DNA from: Marthasterias glacialis
Taxonomy: Eukaryota; Echinodermata; Asteroidea; Forcipulatida; Asteriidae
DNA: 64,000 nucleotides
Assembly (NCBI GenBank): GCA_911728455.2
Contig: OU452223.1
Coordinates: forward strand, 11,740,174 to 11,804,173
Direction: 5' to 3'
Shown here: positions 11,101-18,875 of the stretch, one piece after another
Position numbering within the stretch: the stretch's first letter is position 1
Layout: each line of letters opens with the position of its first letter
Position numbers and translations under genes: made by a program
Notes under the pieces: generated by a model
What the model was told of the DNA's origin: nothing
Database searches by the model: none
Seen by the model: the letters and a program-made list of their open reading frames with translations, nothing else

Positions 11101-14100
11101 CCCAGAAATGACATCATGGCAACGGCGCCCTCACTTGTCCGGCAAAGCATGGAAGATTTCAAACGTTTAAAGAAGTGCACTTTTTAATCAAATTAACCAA
11201 AAAGGGATGTCAGTTAGTTTTCAAACACATCAGGGGATTAGAAAGTAGCTCAATAACTGTTCCTCATTAATATTCACTTCAGGGGCTCATTAAAGTACAG
11301 TGGATGTCCATTAAAATGAAAAGGCTAAATCTATTTTTCATTGTGTGCTTTTGTTCAAAAAAATGTGAGTAAAAGTTGTTTTGTTGTTGTTTGAGTTCAT
11401 GAGGAGTGTTTATCCATCAATTAGAAAATGATGCATGGTGGGCTTCATGACGTAAGGTTGGAAAAAAAGGGCCCATGTCAGGTCCCTTGATTTTACTATT
11501 TATAACTTCGCAGCTTGGAACTTTTCCAATCGAATCAAAATACACACAAGATATCAGGGCGGCAGTGCAGTCACGCTATGCATTGGCAACAGAAGCTCCT
11601 GACCTTGCCTAACACGTTTGCTAATGTTTATGCAAATTATTCCTCCCGTTGGAGGGGTGAGGTCGGTACTTGAAACTCTTCAGAATTAATTTTAGAATTT
11701 TGATAAGAAACATTTTTACGAAAAAAGAGGTGTATTTACACTTCAAAAATACATTTCTTCATTTGTAATAAATGAAAGTTCAATTCACATCTCCTATAAT
11801 CCGGTGTTACTCAAGTTAAAAAATGAATAAAATCTTCATAACTCTCCTAACAAATGACCAATGCATGCCAAACCAAAATCTATACTAATGAAAAAGAATA
11901 GCACGGCATAAATGATGTGTCATTGTTTTTTCCGTTGAAGGTACTCATCTTTCTGCTCTGGACCTTGCTAAGCCTCCCAGTCTTGGGATCATTGTGCGTC
12001 ACTTACGTCAAGCAGTGAGTGAGTTTACCTCCACAAAGGACAGTCACCACCAGCATCTGCACAAGTTGAAGAACGTCGCCGACCTGTCCAGTGAAGAGCT
12101 GAAAGAGGTCAGATGTCTGATTTATCAGGAGTTTTCATTTACCTCCATCGGCTTTTATAGTTTCTTAAAGAGGCGAACTCTCCATTGCAGAGATGAAAGA
12201 CTCTGCTGTTGTTATGGCCAAACCTGTAGATTTCGCACTCAATGAATCGCACTCACTCAGATTACATGTTTTTTATGTTCGCTAACTCAAGAGTGTGTTT
12301 CTTATATAACATATAGATGATGCTTTATACAATGGTATGTGTATATCTAAAGCATGAACTGCACGTAGCACACTGTGGTTGTTGAAGAGCTGAACTTTAA
12401 ATCATATTAAAGGATATTACTTTTTTCTTCAAAGAATGGGAGAGGGACCCCTTGCGTAAGACATCACAAGATCAAACAGCGCCCTCAATGAGGTCAAAGG
12501 ACCACAAATCATTGGCTGAGAGTTGTGTGTGGCATGCACACTCTGGCAAATTTCCGTTGTTTGACCAACCAGACCTTTGTAGTTTCACAGTGGAAATAAT
12601 GAACCTTTTCCCCTCTCTCAATTTTTATTTACAGCTTGTTCAGACAATTTCGGGCTCAGCATCGGAGAAGTTGCTGTCAAGTCAGCGTCTTCAACTGGCA
12701 ACCAGGAAACTAGCCGATGTTGTCCGCCAGAAAGCCGATGAATTAACCCTGCTCTACTGTATCCTTTCTTACATTTTTGTCTGTTACAGAGCTTTAGCAT
12801 AAGTAAGAAAAAAAAAGAGGCCTATCAAAACTCATTTAATAGTTTTCGAATGAGCAATGATTGACTGAGTATGGGTTACTATGGCGTGTTAGGTAGTTGG
12901 TCTGCAGCTAACATATCTTCCCGTCAGTGCATCGAGGTTGGATGTCACATTTTTTGTGAAATTGAGTAAAGATATGCAAAAGGTGCTTTATTTTGATTTG
13001 AATAAACCTATAAGTTAGTACTTTATCCAAAGTATAATTAAAAAGATACAGATGGTTGACCAGTTGACCGCCGGGATTCATTTTTTTTGTATCCTGTCCC
13101 CCTGGCTGGATTCTTTTAGCGGAATTGCCAGAATCTTTTTTCTTTGAGGGTACAGCTATTACAAAGAAACCCTGACTTGACAATGCCAAGAGAAGAAAGA
13201 TTCTCTTTGTTGGATCATCCGTTTTGTTTCTCGACCGAGAATATGTCAAATTCACACAGCGTGAATTGCAAAACATTGGCTATTACTTACGGCATAGTAG
13301 TGGAACTAAACAAGGAACCATGGCTCGTTTGCCGGCTCACTCTGACTGGCCTCCATTCAGCCAAAATACAATGAATAAACAGTGGTGGAAGCCTCTTGAT
13401 GCCTCATAATGCCCTTCTTGGAACAAAAGGACAAAGGTCTATAATTGAGGATTACACACAAACCGCCTCTCAATGGCCACAAAATACCAGTATATTCACA
13501 ACTTTTTTTGTCATTGTGTGGGTGAACCGAAGCATTAGACGACGTAGTGCACGGTCTGCGCACGCTCTGCAGTTAAACGACCGGGCAACCTTTGCTCCGG
13601 TGGTCCGAAATTACATAATGGCCTCGTAAGACGGCTTCCGTTTCCAGGCAGGGGAAACATTTGCGTGTAAACAGGTCATCTGGCACCAACTGGTTAATTA
13701 ACTGTTACTAATCATTGATAAATTGTTTCATTCAGTGTCACATATGAAAGTTGGTAACTTCCTGGACGAAAAGCTATATAATAATAGATAAATTTTGACC
13801 ACAAATTCAGAAAGAAATTGGAAGTGATTTTGTTCTCAGAAGTTGAGCAACTCCTGGGATAAAGTATTCACAGATCAGTATCTTGGAAACTTGAGAATCT
13901 AAGTGAAATGTTATAAGAATGGATGGCTCCTTTGATAACAGCACAGATGTTTAGATAGAACTATCTTGTTGTATGTAATATTAAAAATCCTGAACCAGGA
14001 ACCACAGATATGATAGAGTGCAGCATGTTCCTTGTCTGGCGCCATCTAGAGTTTTATATTGTGTATTGTCAACCCTCCAAGGATCAGATGTTATATCCAT

Positions 14101-16254
14101 TTACTCTACCGAAGCAATCACCCAGGAATTTAACAGGTGAGATTTGACTCAAACCCCGTTTCGTTTTCATCTTCTCCGTTTGCTTTCATGATAAATAAAA
14201 AGAGTGAAGGAAACAACTGCTGATATTGATTGAGGAAATCTTTTTGAGACCGTTTTTCTTTTTAGTTTTTCGTGGGATGGCATGACACAGGTCTGGGATT
14301 ACACGGAGGTCATGGTCGTTCAGTTGCCCTGATCTTGTCCTAGGTGCCCTTCAAAAAGCTTCCCATAGACTTGAAGATTTTCCAATGGAAGTGCCTTTTT
14401 GCAAAAAATAAAATGACCCTGCCCTTTTAAAGGTGAAATTCTAGCCTGGTGATGATGTTTACTTCTTAACACCTTTGGGTTCCTTAAAAATTTTTAACGT
14501 ATCTCTGCAGAGCTGTAAATTATATTGAATTTACAACTCACTGGATATGGTTGAAATCGTTGTGAATAAAGCACTAGTTCTAATGAGTAGTTGACACACC
14601 ACCAGCTTTATTTCAGAGCCAACACAACTTACGCAAGATACGTTTCTGGTACGATGCTACTGCCATGCCATTCGGATTGTGGAAATAATGTTTTGTTTTT
14701 GTGCTAAGATCCATACAGGTTCCTGATTGGTGGTGGAGGGGATGATCCTACCCGTACCCCGATCAGTCCAGTCTTACAAGGCATCAAAGATGAAGATATT
14801 AAACAGGTAAACAAACATGAGAAGTCATTTCCAATGCAAGATTGAGAAAAATAGAAACTCTTTTCACCACAATAATTGAGCTGGTCACTCCTAAGTAGGG
14901 AACGTAATGGTTTGAAATGGCGTGTCATGGTGGAGTGGTGTAGCGCGTCGGACTCGAGATCATGGGGGGTGTGTGGGTTTGAATCCTGGTCATGACACTT
15001 GTGTCCTTGAGCAATACACTTCACCATAAATTGCTTCTCTTAACCCAGGTGTATAAATGGGAACCTGTGAGGGCTGAGACAGAATTGTGTTGAATGAACC
15101 TCTTAGCTCTAATATAAGCAGCTTGAGTCTGTATGCCCCCCCAGGCAGTTGAGAAAGTTAGAGAAATGGTTTAAGTATGTCTAATGAACAGGGATAATGT
15201 CGCAAAGTGCCTTGATCTAGCAACTAGGATATGAGCGCTTTACAAGAGCAGAGTATTATTATTAGACATCTGTAGATGTAGAATGTGGACAGGCGTCGGT
15301 TTGATTTCCACTTGAGTCACTTGACTTGAAAAGCACTTTGTATTTCAGTTCTTTACTGATCAGGTTGGCTGAGTGGTTTTTTTCCCTGCCTTTGACCTCA
15401 TTTCCTATTCATCCTGTTATTGGTGCTAATTGTGCTGTTGGATAATAAAAAAAATAAATCCATGGTTGAGAAATGTCAGACTTTAAAATAAAATTGTTTT
15501 TGTTTATTCTGGTGAAAAAAGTTGCTATTATTTTCTTCAGATATGAAATCTTGCTCTTTGATCTACTCCTCTAGTGTTGAGGACACTGTTCCCAGAAGCT
15601 CCTTGCAATCTATAACACCAGGGGCAGGCCTTGATCTTAACTGAGGCCACCGAGGCCATTGGCCTCATGCCCTGTCGAGTTGGCCAGCATACCCTTCAGA
15701 AAAATTGTATTGTCACTACCAACTTGGCCAGCATGCCCGTACAATTTCTCTGATTTGGCCAGCAAAGGCCTGCCCCCGTTTTTGTTAAGAGCGAGGCCTG
15801 CAGGGGTTACTTAAAAATGGAATTGCCATCATTTCAACATACCTTGGACTAGTTGGATCTTATGTTTCAGACCTTTTTGTTGGCAACGATTTTGACCTGT
15901 GATAATAATTCATCATGTAAATAAAATATGAAACTACTTACTCTTTATTCCAGCATTTACATATTCCTTTGCTATAACCATGTATCTTTTCTCGTGAGTT
16001 TCCATGTAGTTTGAAAGAAGTGCCACTTTTTCAAGATTACAATTCATATTATTTTCATTTTGAAAACAATAAAATAATGTATATAATTTGATATAACCCA
16101 GCTCCAGGTGGATGCAGTAAGCTGCCTGAGTGACATGCTCCTGAAGAGAACAAGAGAGATCGAGACTCAGTTCAGTCGAGGCCCGTCTCGATATACCTTC
16201 ATCTCTGTGCTAGTACGCCACATCAAACGTCTCCTGACTCTAGGAAACCCGTGA
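4945..16254 (+). CDS. NUP205: Nuclear pore complex protein Nup205, C-terminal 621 residues (12 exons)
   Basis: Nup205 is a large alpha-solenoid scaffold of the nuclear pore inner ring. Family knowledge places it with Nup93 and Nup35/53, and its C-terminal part is a helical solenoid. Spliced exons: 4945-5183, 5733-5924, 6236-6357, 7073-7232, 7793-7925, 9202-9468, 10385-10465, 11941-12107, 12635-12758, 14008-14136, 14709-14806, 16102-16254. The reading frame stays open through all 11 junctions and ends at TGA 16252-16254. Recognisable family blocks are QQRVRANLYGALLNYL, MDLVCRDASDGH, RYRQLLFPVLRLC, SLQELAL, LFTPSLQE, VWRHLEFY and SRYTFISVLVRHIKRLL. Human Nup205 is about 2,000 residues, so roughly the last 30% is here. 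The missing exons lie left of the window, because 1-4944 is mostly tandem repeat. The first residue is split across the 5' exon boundary (G|GA). No frameshift or stop is seen, so the gene looks intact. All junctions are GT-AG, one with U12-type signals. Confidence 0.95.
5184..5732 (+). other. NUP205 intron without recognised elements
   Basis: This GT-AG intron is T-rich. A continued open frame to 5378 is read-through past the donor. I see no repeat or RNA gene in it. Confidence 0.7.
5733..5924 (+). CDS. NUP205: NUP205 exon, residues 81-144
   Basis: The acceptor is CGTTATAG and the donor is ATG|GTGAGG. Exactly 64 codons are encoded, including the block LSVIDTIIGIDKRGDWLAFL and the end LKALFIFESQM. 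The ATG at 5733 is internal, not a start codon. Confidence 0.95.
5994..6170 (+). mobile_element. TTAA-flanked inverted-repeat element, copy 1 (degenerate)
   Basis: It starts TTAACTAGTTGCCACTGG and shares with the copies at 7985, 10518 and 13056 the ordered blocks GGCAGGATTCTTTTTGCGG, GAATTGCCAGAAT, AAGAAACCCTGAC and ATTCTCTTTGTTAGATCG. The right end is eroded into a poly-T tract. It is non-coding and lies in the intron 5925-6235. Confidence 0.75.
6236..6357 (+). CDS. NUP205: NUP205 exon, residues 145-185
   Basis: The acceptor is GTCTGTAG and the donor is AAAG|GTAAAA. It encodes SVLKKIALNAVGAQALLRAG and ends with a codon split two bases in (AG|C, serine), matched by the next exon. Confidence 0.93.
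6358..7072 (+). other. NUP205 intron, nothing recognised
   Basis: This GT-AG intron of 715 bp has overlapping 70-codon open frames on both strands near 6523-6760. They have no recognisable similarity and no splice context. Confidence 0.6.
7073..7232 (+). CDS. NUP205: NUP205 exon, residues 185-238
   Basis: The acceptor is CCCTACAG and the donor is CAG|GTGAGA. It contains FIPGIMQRYRQLLFPVLRLC, a well-conserved Nup205 helix region, and ends at SQHKEAANQ. Confidence 0.95.
7408..7555. mobile_element. Foldback (MITE-like) element, copy 1
   Basis: The left arm GAGGACACTAGGTGGCAGCA and the right arm TGCTGCCACCTAGTGTTCC are near-perfect reverse complements, flanked by GAAAGACTTT and AAAGTCTCCC. The centre carries CATTGTTCCAGGAAATGTGC. 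A second copy lies at 8356-8487. It is non-autonomous, with no transposase. Confidence 0.82.
7793..7925 (+). CDS. NUP205: NUP205 exon, residues 239-283
   Basis: The acceptor is ATCTTGTAG and the donor is GACA|GTAAGT. It encodes VLHFVVSHSEVFTAILRE and LESLQELALATSVICT and ends one base into a codon. Confidence 0.94.
7985..8150 (+). mobile_element. TTAA-flanked inverted-repeat element, copy 2 (short, both ends intact)
   Basis: It begins TTAACCAGTTG and ends CAACTGGTTAA, a perfect 11-bp inverted repeat that includes TTAA at each end. The 166-bp body shares TGAGGGTGCCGCTGGCAC, CCTGACTTGACAATGCCAAG and TCTTTATTGGATCGTCCG with the other copies. TTAA ends suggest a piggyBac-type target preference, but no transposase is present, so the superfamily is a guess. 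Confidence 0.82.
8356..8487. mobile_element. Foldback (MITE-like) element, copy 2
   Basis: The outer ends AATGGGAGAC and GTCTCCCATT are exact reverse complements. Inner arms around GGTGGCACCAGA and CTGCTGCCACCCAGTGTCC match the copy at 7408-7555. It is 132 bp and non-coding. Confidence 0.82.
8556..9120 (+). repeat. Dispersed repeat interrupted by a SINE
   Basis: The left part (ATTTTAGGTGACATGAGC, ATATCTTTACATACAAT, GACTCCCAAAAT) and the right part (GGAAGACCATGATCAGACA, TTAGCC, GACGTCAGTGCAAA) together match an uninterrupted copy at 18036-18180 and a diverged copy at 17068-17220. The split falls exactly at the SINE insertion 8633-9045. Confidence 0.8.
8633..9045 (-). mobile_element. tRNA-derived SINE, nested, with 7-bp target-site duplication
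   Basis: Read on the minus strand it starts CGTGTCGTGGCCGAATGG (A-box region). It continues with GAGTTTGAGTCCGGTC (B-box like), then ACACTTGTGTCCTTAAGC and a tail ending in ATT repeats. CCAAAAT occurs on both sides (8626-8632 and 9046-9052) and only once in the uninterrupted repeat at 18.1 kb, so it is the duplicated target. It belongs to the same broad family as 14919-15265. Confidence 0.88.
9202..9468 (+). CDS. NUP205: NUP205 exon, residues 283-372
   Basis: The acceptor is CATCCACAG and the donor is CAG|GTATGA. This is the longest visible exon (267 nt). It encodes a helical segment ending VIGYCKNVVFQS and lies directly after a nested repeat/SINE insertion in the preceding intron. Confidence 0.94.
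9559..9696. mobile_element. Foldback element in NUP205 intron
   Basis: GGGAATAAAAGAGTGGTGA at the left pairs with TCACTACTCTTTTATTCCC at the right with one mismatch. An inner pair GCAGGGTCGTGGC / GCCACGACCCTGC is perfect. The element is 138 bp and non-coding. Confidence 0.85.
9697..10384 (+). other. Rest of NUP205 intron 9469-10384, nothing recognised
   Basis: The sequence is AT-rich. Open frames of about 80 codons (9746-9991 and 10199-10438) have no recognisable similarity. The second simply runs into the exon at 10385 in another frame. Confidence 0.6.
10385..10465 (+). CDS. NUP205: NUP205 exon, residues 372-399
   Basis: This is a short 81-nt exon with acceptor TGTCTTCAG and donor GAAA|GTAAGT. 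It contains VLFTPSLQEV, matching the family's FTPSL block. Confidence 0.93.
10518..10800 (+). mobile_element. TTAA-flanked inverted-repeat element, copy 3 (right end not found)
   Basis: It starts TTAACCAGTTGCCGCCAGG. It shares GGAATTGCTGGAATC, GAGGGTACCGCTGGCAC, CCCTGACTTGACAATGCC and, past 10720, CACGGTGAATTGCAAAACAT with the copy at 13056. I found no matching right inverted repeat, so it is probably truncated and the right limit is approximate. Confidence 0.72.
10801..11940 (+). other. Rest of NUP205 intron 10466-11940, nothing recognised
   Basis: AT-rich intron sequence with short homopolymers, such as a poly-A run near 10923. No exon, RNA gene or repeat was recognised. Confidence 0.6.
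11941..12107 (+). CDS. NUP205: NUP205 exon, residues 399-454
   Basis: The acceptor is CCGTTGAAG. It encodes LGIIVRHLRQAVSEF and LKNVADLSSEELKE. The donor GAG|GTCAGA is weaker than the others (C at +3), but joining it to 12635 restores the continuous family sequence ELKE-LVQ. Confidence 0.92.
12108..12634 (+). other. NUP205 intron with weak donor
   Basis: The donor is GTCAGA and the acceptor ATTTACAG follows a pyrimidine-rich tract (CCCCTCTCTCAATTTTTATT). No repeat was recognised. Open frames on either side are read-through of the flanking exons. Confidence 0.65.
12635..12758 (+). CDS. NUP205: NUP205 exon, residues 455-496
   Basis: The acceptor is ATTTACAG. It encodes LQLATRKLADVVRQKADELT and ends LLY one base into a codon. 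Its donor is GTATCCTTT at 12759, the U12-type 5' splice site consensus. Confidence 0.92.
12759..14007 (+). other. NUP205: Probable U12-type (minor spliceosome) intron in NUP205
   Basis: The donor reads GTATCCTTT (12759-12767), the full consensus of GT-AG U12 introns, and is unlike the GTRAGN donors of most other introns here. Upstream of the CAG acceptor (14005-14007), ATCCTGAAC (13987-13995) matches seven of nine positions of the U12 branch-point consensus TTCCTTAAC. Its branch A is about 13 nt from the acceptor, inside the short distance typical of this class. Splicing joins LLY to YMIECSMFLVWRHLEFY, matching the family without gaps. A TTAA-flanked element (13056-13697) sits inside the intron. 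Confidence 0.85.
13056..13697 (+). mobile_element. TTAA-flanked inverted-repeat element, copy 4 (642 bp, longest)
   Basis: The left end TTGACCAGTTGACCGCC and right end GGCACCAACTGGTTAA form an imperfect terminal inverted repeat of about 16 bp. The right end still carries TTAA; the left has mutated to TTGA. The first 200 bp match copies 1-3. The additional 440 bp contain overlapping open frames of 60-77 codons but no transposase motif. It sits inside the probable U12 intron. Confidence 0.8.
14008..14136 (+). CDS. NUP205: NUP205 exon, residues 496-539
   Basis: The exon follows the U12-like acceptor ACCACAG. It contains the highly conserved MFLVWRHLEFY motif and ends AATTTAACAG|GTGAGA, one base into a codon. 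Confidence 0.93.
14310..14460 (+). repeat. Dispersed repeat, copy A
   Basis: TTGCCCTGATCTTGTCCTAG, GTGCCCTTCAAAAAGCTTCC, ATAGACTTGAAGATTTTCCA and GGTGAAATTCTAGCCTGG recur in the same order at 18385-18535 with substitutions. Unclassified; it lies in the intron 14137-14708. Confidence 0.75.
14709..14806 (+). CDS. NUP205: NUP205 exon, residues 539-571
   Basis: The frame requires the acceptor GTGCTAAG at 14701-14708. The nearby CATACAG at 14718 would give an immediate stop. It encodes DPYRFLIGGGGDD and a loop ending IKDEDIKQ. This is the least conserved exon. The donor is CAG|GTAAAC. Confidence 0.85.
14919..15265 (+). mobile_element. tRNA-derived SINE in NUP205 intron
   Basis: CATGGTGGAGTGGTGTAGCG resembles a pol III A box and GGTTTGAATCC (14976-14986) resembles a B box. 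They are followed by the SINE body with ACACTTGTGTCCTTGAGC, the 3' part GAGCGCTTTACAAGAG and a TATTATTATTA tail. It has the same design as the SINE at 8633-9045, in the opposite orientation. It is not a functional tRNA gene: the clover-leaf is degraded and the 3' part is a SINE body. Confidence 0.85.
15619..15806. mobile_element. Terminal-inverted-repeat element (non-autonomous)
   Basis: Near the left end GCAGGCCTTGATCTTAAC is complementary, with two mismatches, to GTTAAGAGCGAGGCCTGC at the right end. Internal GGCCAGCAT repeats occur twice. No coding capacity and no clear target duplication were found, so the exact ends are uncertain. Confidence 0.68.
15807..16101 (+). other. End of last NUP205 intron
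   Basis: AT-rich, ending in ATAACCCAG before the terminal exon. An AATAAA at about 16068 lies inside the intron and is not the gene's polyadenylation signal on this model. Confidence 0.65.
16102..16254 (+). CDS. NUP205: NUP205 terminal coding exon, residues 572-621 and stop
   Basis: The acceptor is ATAACCCAG. It encodes LQVDAVSCLSDMLLKRTREI and the hallmark C-terminal block RYTFISVLVRHIKRLL, then GNP and TGA at 16252-16254. The 3' UTR follows. Confidence 0.96.
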   Translation, partial: LQVDAVSCLSDMLLKRTREIETQFSRGPSRYTFISVLVRHIKRLLTLGNP

Positions 16255-17530
16255 TTGTAACTGAAAACATTAACGGAATCGTCAGGTATTCGTGTGAGTG
16301 CTGCATCCTCGTCAGTTCGCAGGCTGCATTAATTTTCCTTCAACCATCAATTTGAATTTTTACCATCTCGCTCAGCTCATCAGCCATGGGAAACACTGAT
16401 CAATGATGATTGTGAATGGGTTTCCAAATATCGCTTTGTACATTTTATGGTTTCCGCCTTATGTCATGATTGCATCAGGGGAGATATTTAAATAGACTTA
16501 TCATGAGGGGTTCTAAGGAACGTCATACTTTGCATAATGCATAGAGCTGTTATGCATATATAGACTTTTTGATGATGGTCCGCTGTACTTTACAGATAAG
16601 TAAAGTTATTGAGTTTTTGTTTTTCTTGATAACACTTCCATGTTCAGTCTGCTCAAATAGGTTGTTCCCCATGCTCAACCTAGTGTATCAATATATCGTC
16701 ACGTCAGTGTAACGAGGTTATATTTTCTAAAATAGCCTTTGCATAAAACATGAGTTTTAAAATGTCAAAAGGCTTAATATACCGCTTGCACGCAAAGTCA
16801 ATGGACGATGAGGTACATCGTATCACTGACAATGTTAACGCAAGATACGACTTTGTTGCAGAATCGAGTCACTACCTTGTTGCAAAGACAGGACGATATG
16901 TAAATTTGAAAGGGGTGGTTGTTGTTGACCTTTGGCATTATAGAGGGAAGGGGATACATGCAGTTTAAAATTGTCAAAGGAAAGATACACATTTATTGAC
17001 CCAAAACAACTTACACCACACTGCAATAAATCTTGCTTGGGCTACTTTGCAGTTAATTCCCCTCTTGTGTGCGGTGAGCATTTTAGGCAACACGAATGCA
17101 GTTACACACACACTACATTTGTGTATATCTGTACGTTTAGTTTGACTTACAAGATGCCAGATCATGGTCAGACAGTAGCCAAGTTTGACATCAGTGCTAA
17201 GGGTCTAATACACAGTCATTGATTAAAAGATGTGAGTCAAATAGTGGTGCCCAACTTCAGTGCTCTGTCAATGTATGTATGGACATTGTGGATAGTGAAA
17301 AAAGGGAGAATTGTTACCTTGCACATACTATTATGTACAGTGCTTTTCAGTTTTTTACGGAACAGAAAAAGGTGTTTGGGGCGGGGAGAAAAAATATGCT
17401 GTAAAACTAACAATGTTGCATTTGCAATCAAGCACAAACCATGGACGGCATAGCTTATAATTTTTGCATGTTATAGATTTTTCGATTTGGGCCTTGTATG
17501 TATGATCCAAGGCGTTAATAAAAAATTAAC
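16255..17530 (+). other. NUP205: NUP205 3' UTR and candidate polyadenylation signals
   Basis: After the TGA there is no continued coding. AATAAA occurs at 17025-17030 and 17517-17522. Either could end the transcript, giving a 3' UTR of about 0.8 or 1.3 kb. Open frames of 60-83 codons between 16750 and 17450 show no recognisable similarity, and those after 17068 lie in a dispersed repeat. Confidence 0.55.
17068..17220 (+). repeat. Dispersed repeat, diverged copy
   Basis: GTGAGCATTTTAGGCAACAC and AGATCATGGTCAGACAGTAG-CC-AAGTTTGACATCAGTGC match the ends of the repeat at 8556-9120 and 18036-18180. The middle is replaced or diverged. Confidence 0.7.
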
Positions 17531-17762
17531 GAAAATACAAATATTTATATCTTGCAAAATGTGCTTGGTTACTTTTTCAGAATGGATTAAAATTACTTAA
17601 GATACTCATTTCCTGAAAGGAATTTGGGGGTTTGCACCCAATTCACCCGACCTGATATCATCACCCACAATAATTCTCGGTTATGCAATTTTTGGAGTCA
17701 TATTCCCTGTGTGTTACTATGGCCCTTTTCAAAACCACAACTTGGGCTTTAGCTGTGGTTTA

Positions 17763-17959
17763 CAGTGGCATAGCCAAGGGGGGGGGGAGGGAGGAGGAGA
17801 CTTGCCCCCCACAAATTTCCAGTGCCCCCCCTGGCGCCCCCCCTAAAAAAAAATGTAGGTACATGTAATTCATTAAAAAACATGGTACCTGGGCCCCTCC
17901 TCTGAAAAGCAATGCCCCCCCCCCCCCCCCACAGTGAAAAAATCCTGGCTACACCACTG
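17763..17959. mobile_element. hAT-like non-autonomous element with diverged 8-bp target duplication
   Basis: The ends CAGTGGCATAGCCAAGG and CCTGGCTACACCACTG are imperfect inverted repeats of the widespread CAGTGGCGTAGCC type. The flanking octamers GTGGTTTA (17755-17762) and CTGGCTTA (17960-17967) match at six of eight positions, consistent with the 8-bp duplication of hAT elements. The interior is G- then C-rich, with a run of 16 C at 17915-17930. No transposase. Confidence 0.8.
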
Positions 17960-18035
17960 CTGGCTTAGGCTCATTCTGTTAATTTTTATTTTTTTATTTT
18001 AAACTGGCGTAGGGATCCTAAGCCGGAGCCAAAGC

Positions 18036-18180
18036 CGAAGCAGTGTGCATTTTAGGCGACATGCGCTAAGTGGGAACTGCCACAATATCTTTACATGCAA
18101 TGTGACTCCCAAAATGGCAGACTGGGCAGATTGTAGCCTAGTGTGATGTCAGTGCAAAGGGGTCTATAGCTCGCAATGAT
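18036..18180 (+). repeat. Dispersed repeat, uninterrupted copy
   Basis: GCATTTTAGGCGACATGCGC, ATATCTTTACATGCAATG, GACTCCCAAAATGGCAGAC and GATGTCAGTGCAAAG run without the SINE that splits the copy at 8556-9120, giving the empty-site reference for that insertion. Confidence 0.78.
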
Positions 18181-18384
18181 GGCTTTGAGTTATAAAACAT
18201 TGCCTTAGATTTGTTCAAAAGAAACTGTTTAAGAAATGTATCACAATGATTTGATCTAAACTTAAAGTTTGTATTGAGGGAAGTATTTTGCAGAGATCTT
18301 GTATTAAATTCTTTTTGATAGTGTATAGATTATTGTATTTGAATCGCTTCATTTTGGTTTGCATTACCACTGCTTGGTTCAATC

Positions 18385-18535
18385 CTGGCCAAGACCCCCT
18401 GTTGCCCTGGTCTTGGTCTTGGTGCCCCTTCAAGAGTTCCCTAATAGACTTTTAGATTTTCAAGTGGAATTGCTCTTCACAAATTGAAAATGGCCTTGCC
18501 CTCTCAAAGATGAAATTGCAGGCCTGTGACGTCAC
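18385..18535 (+). repeat. Dispersed repeat, copy B
   Basis: TTGCCCTGGTCTTGG, GGTGCCCCTTCAAGAGTTCC, ATAGACTTTTAGATTTTCAA and GATGAAATTGCAGGCCTG match copy A at 14310-14460 in order. Confidence 0.75.
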
Positions 18536-18875
18536 AGCCACGTGGACATGTTGGATACAATCGGCAGTGCCTGTGTATGAAGTGGCCCCCTTGGCCTCCG
18601 TGTAGTTTCAGGCCGGATGTTAACTGATGAAACATGAGTTGATTTGTTTTCTTAAAACTATCAAAGCACGCAGCCAACATTTGTAACTGGCAAAGAAGGT
18701 GGAACCATAGGGACACCGTTACATCGTTACCACCTATGATGCTTTTTCACCACTTCACTAGTCTACTTCGTCAATCTTGCTTTACATAGCATAGCATACA
18801 TTACTGTGGTGTAAAATAAACGTGTTACAGTGCCTGCACTGATGTAACAGGGACAACATGGGTGTGGCATTTGGT

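Noticed and set aside
14719..14806. Acceptor CATACAG just before 14719 for the penultimate NUP205 exon
   Set aside because: Joining there gives an immediate stop in the required phase. The upstream acceptor GTGCTAAG keeps the frame.
14919..15000. Functional tRNA gene
   Set aside because: A and B boxes are present, but the clover-leaf is degraded and followed by a SINE body with a TTA tail. It is a tRNA-derived SINE.
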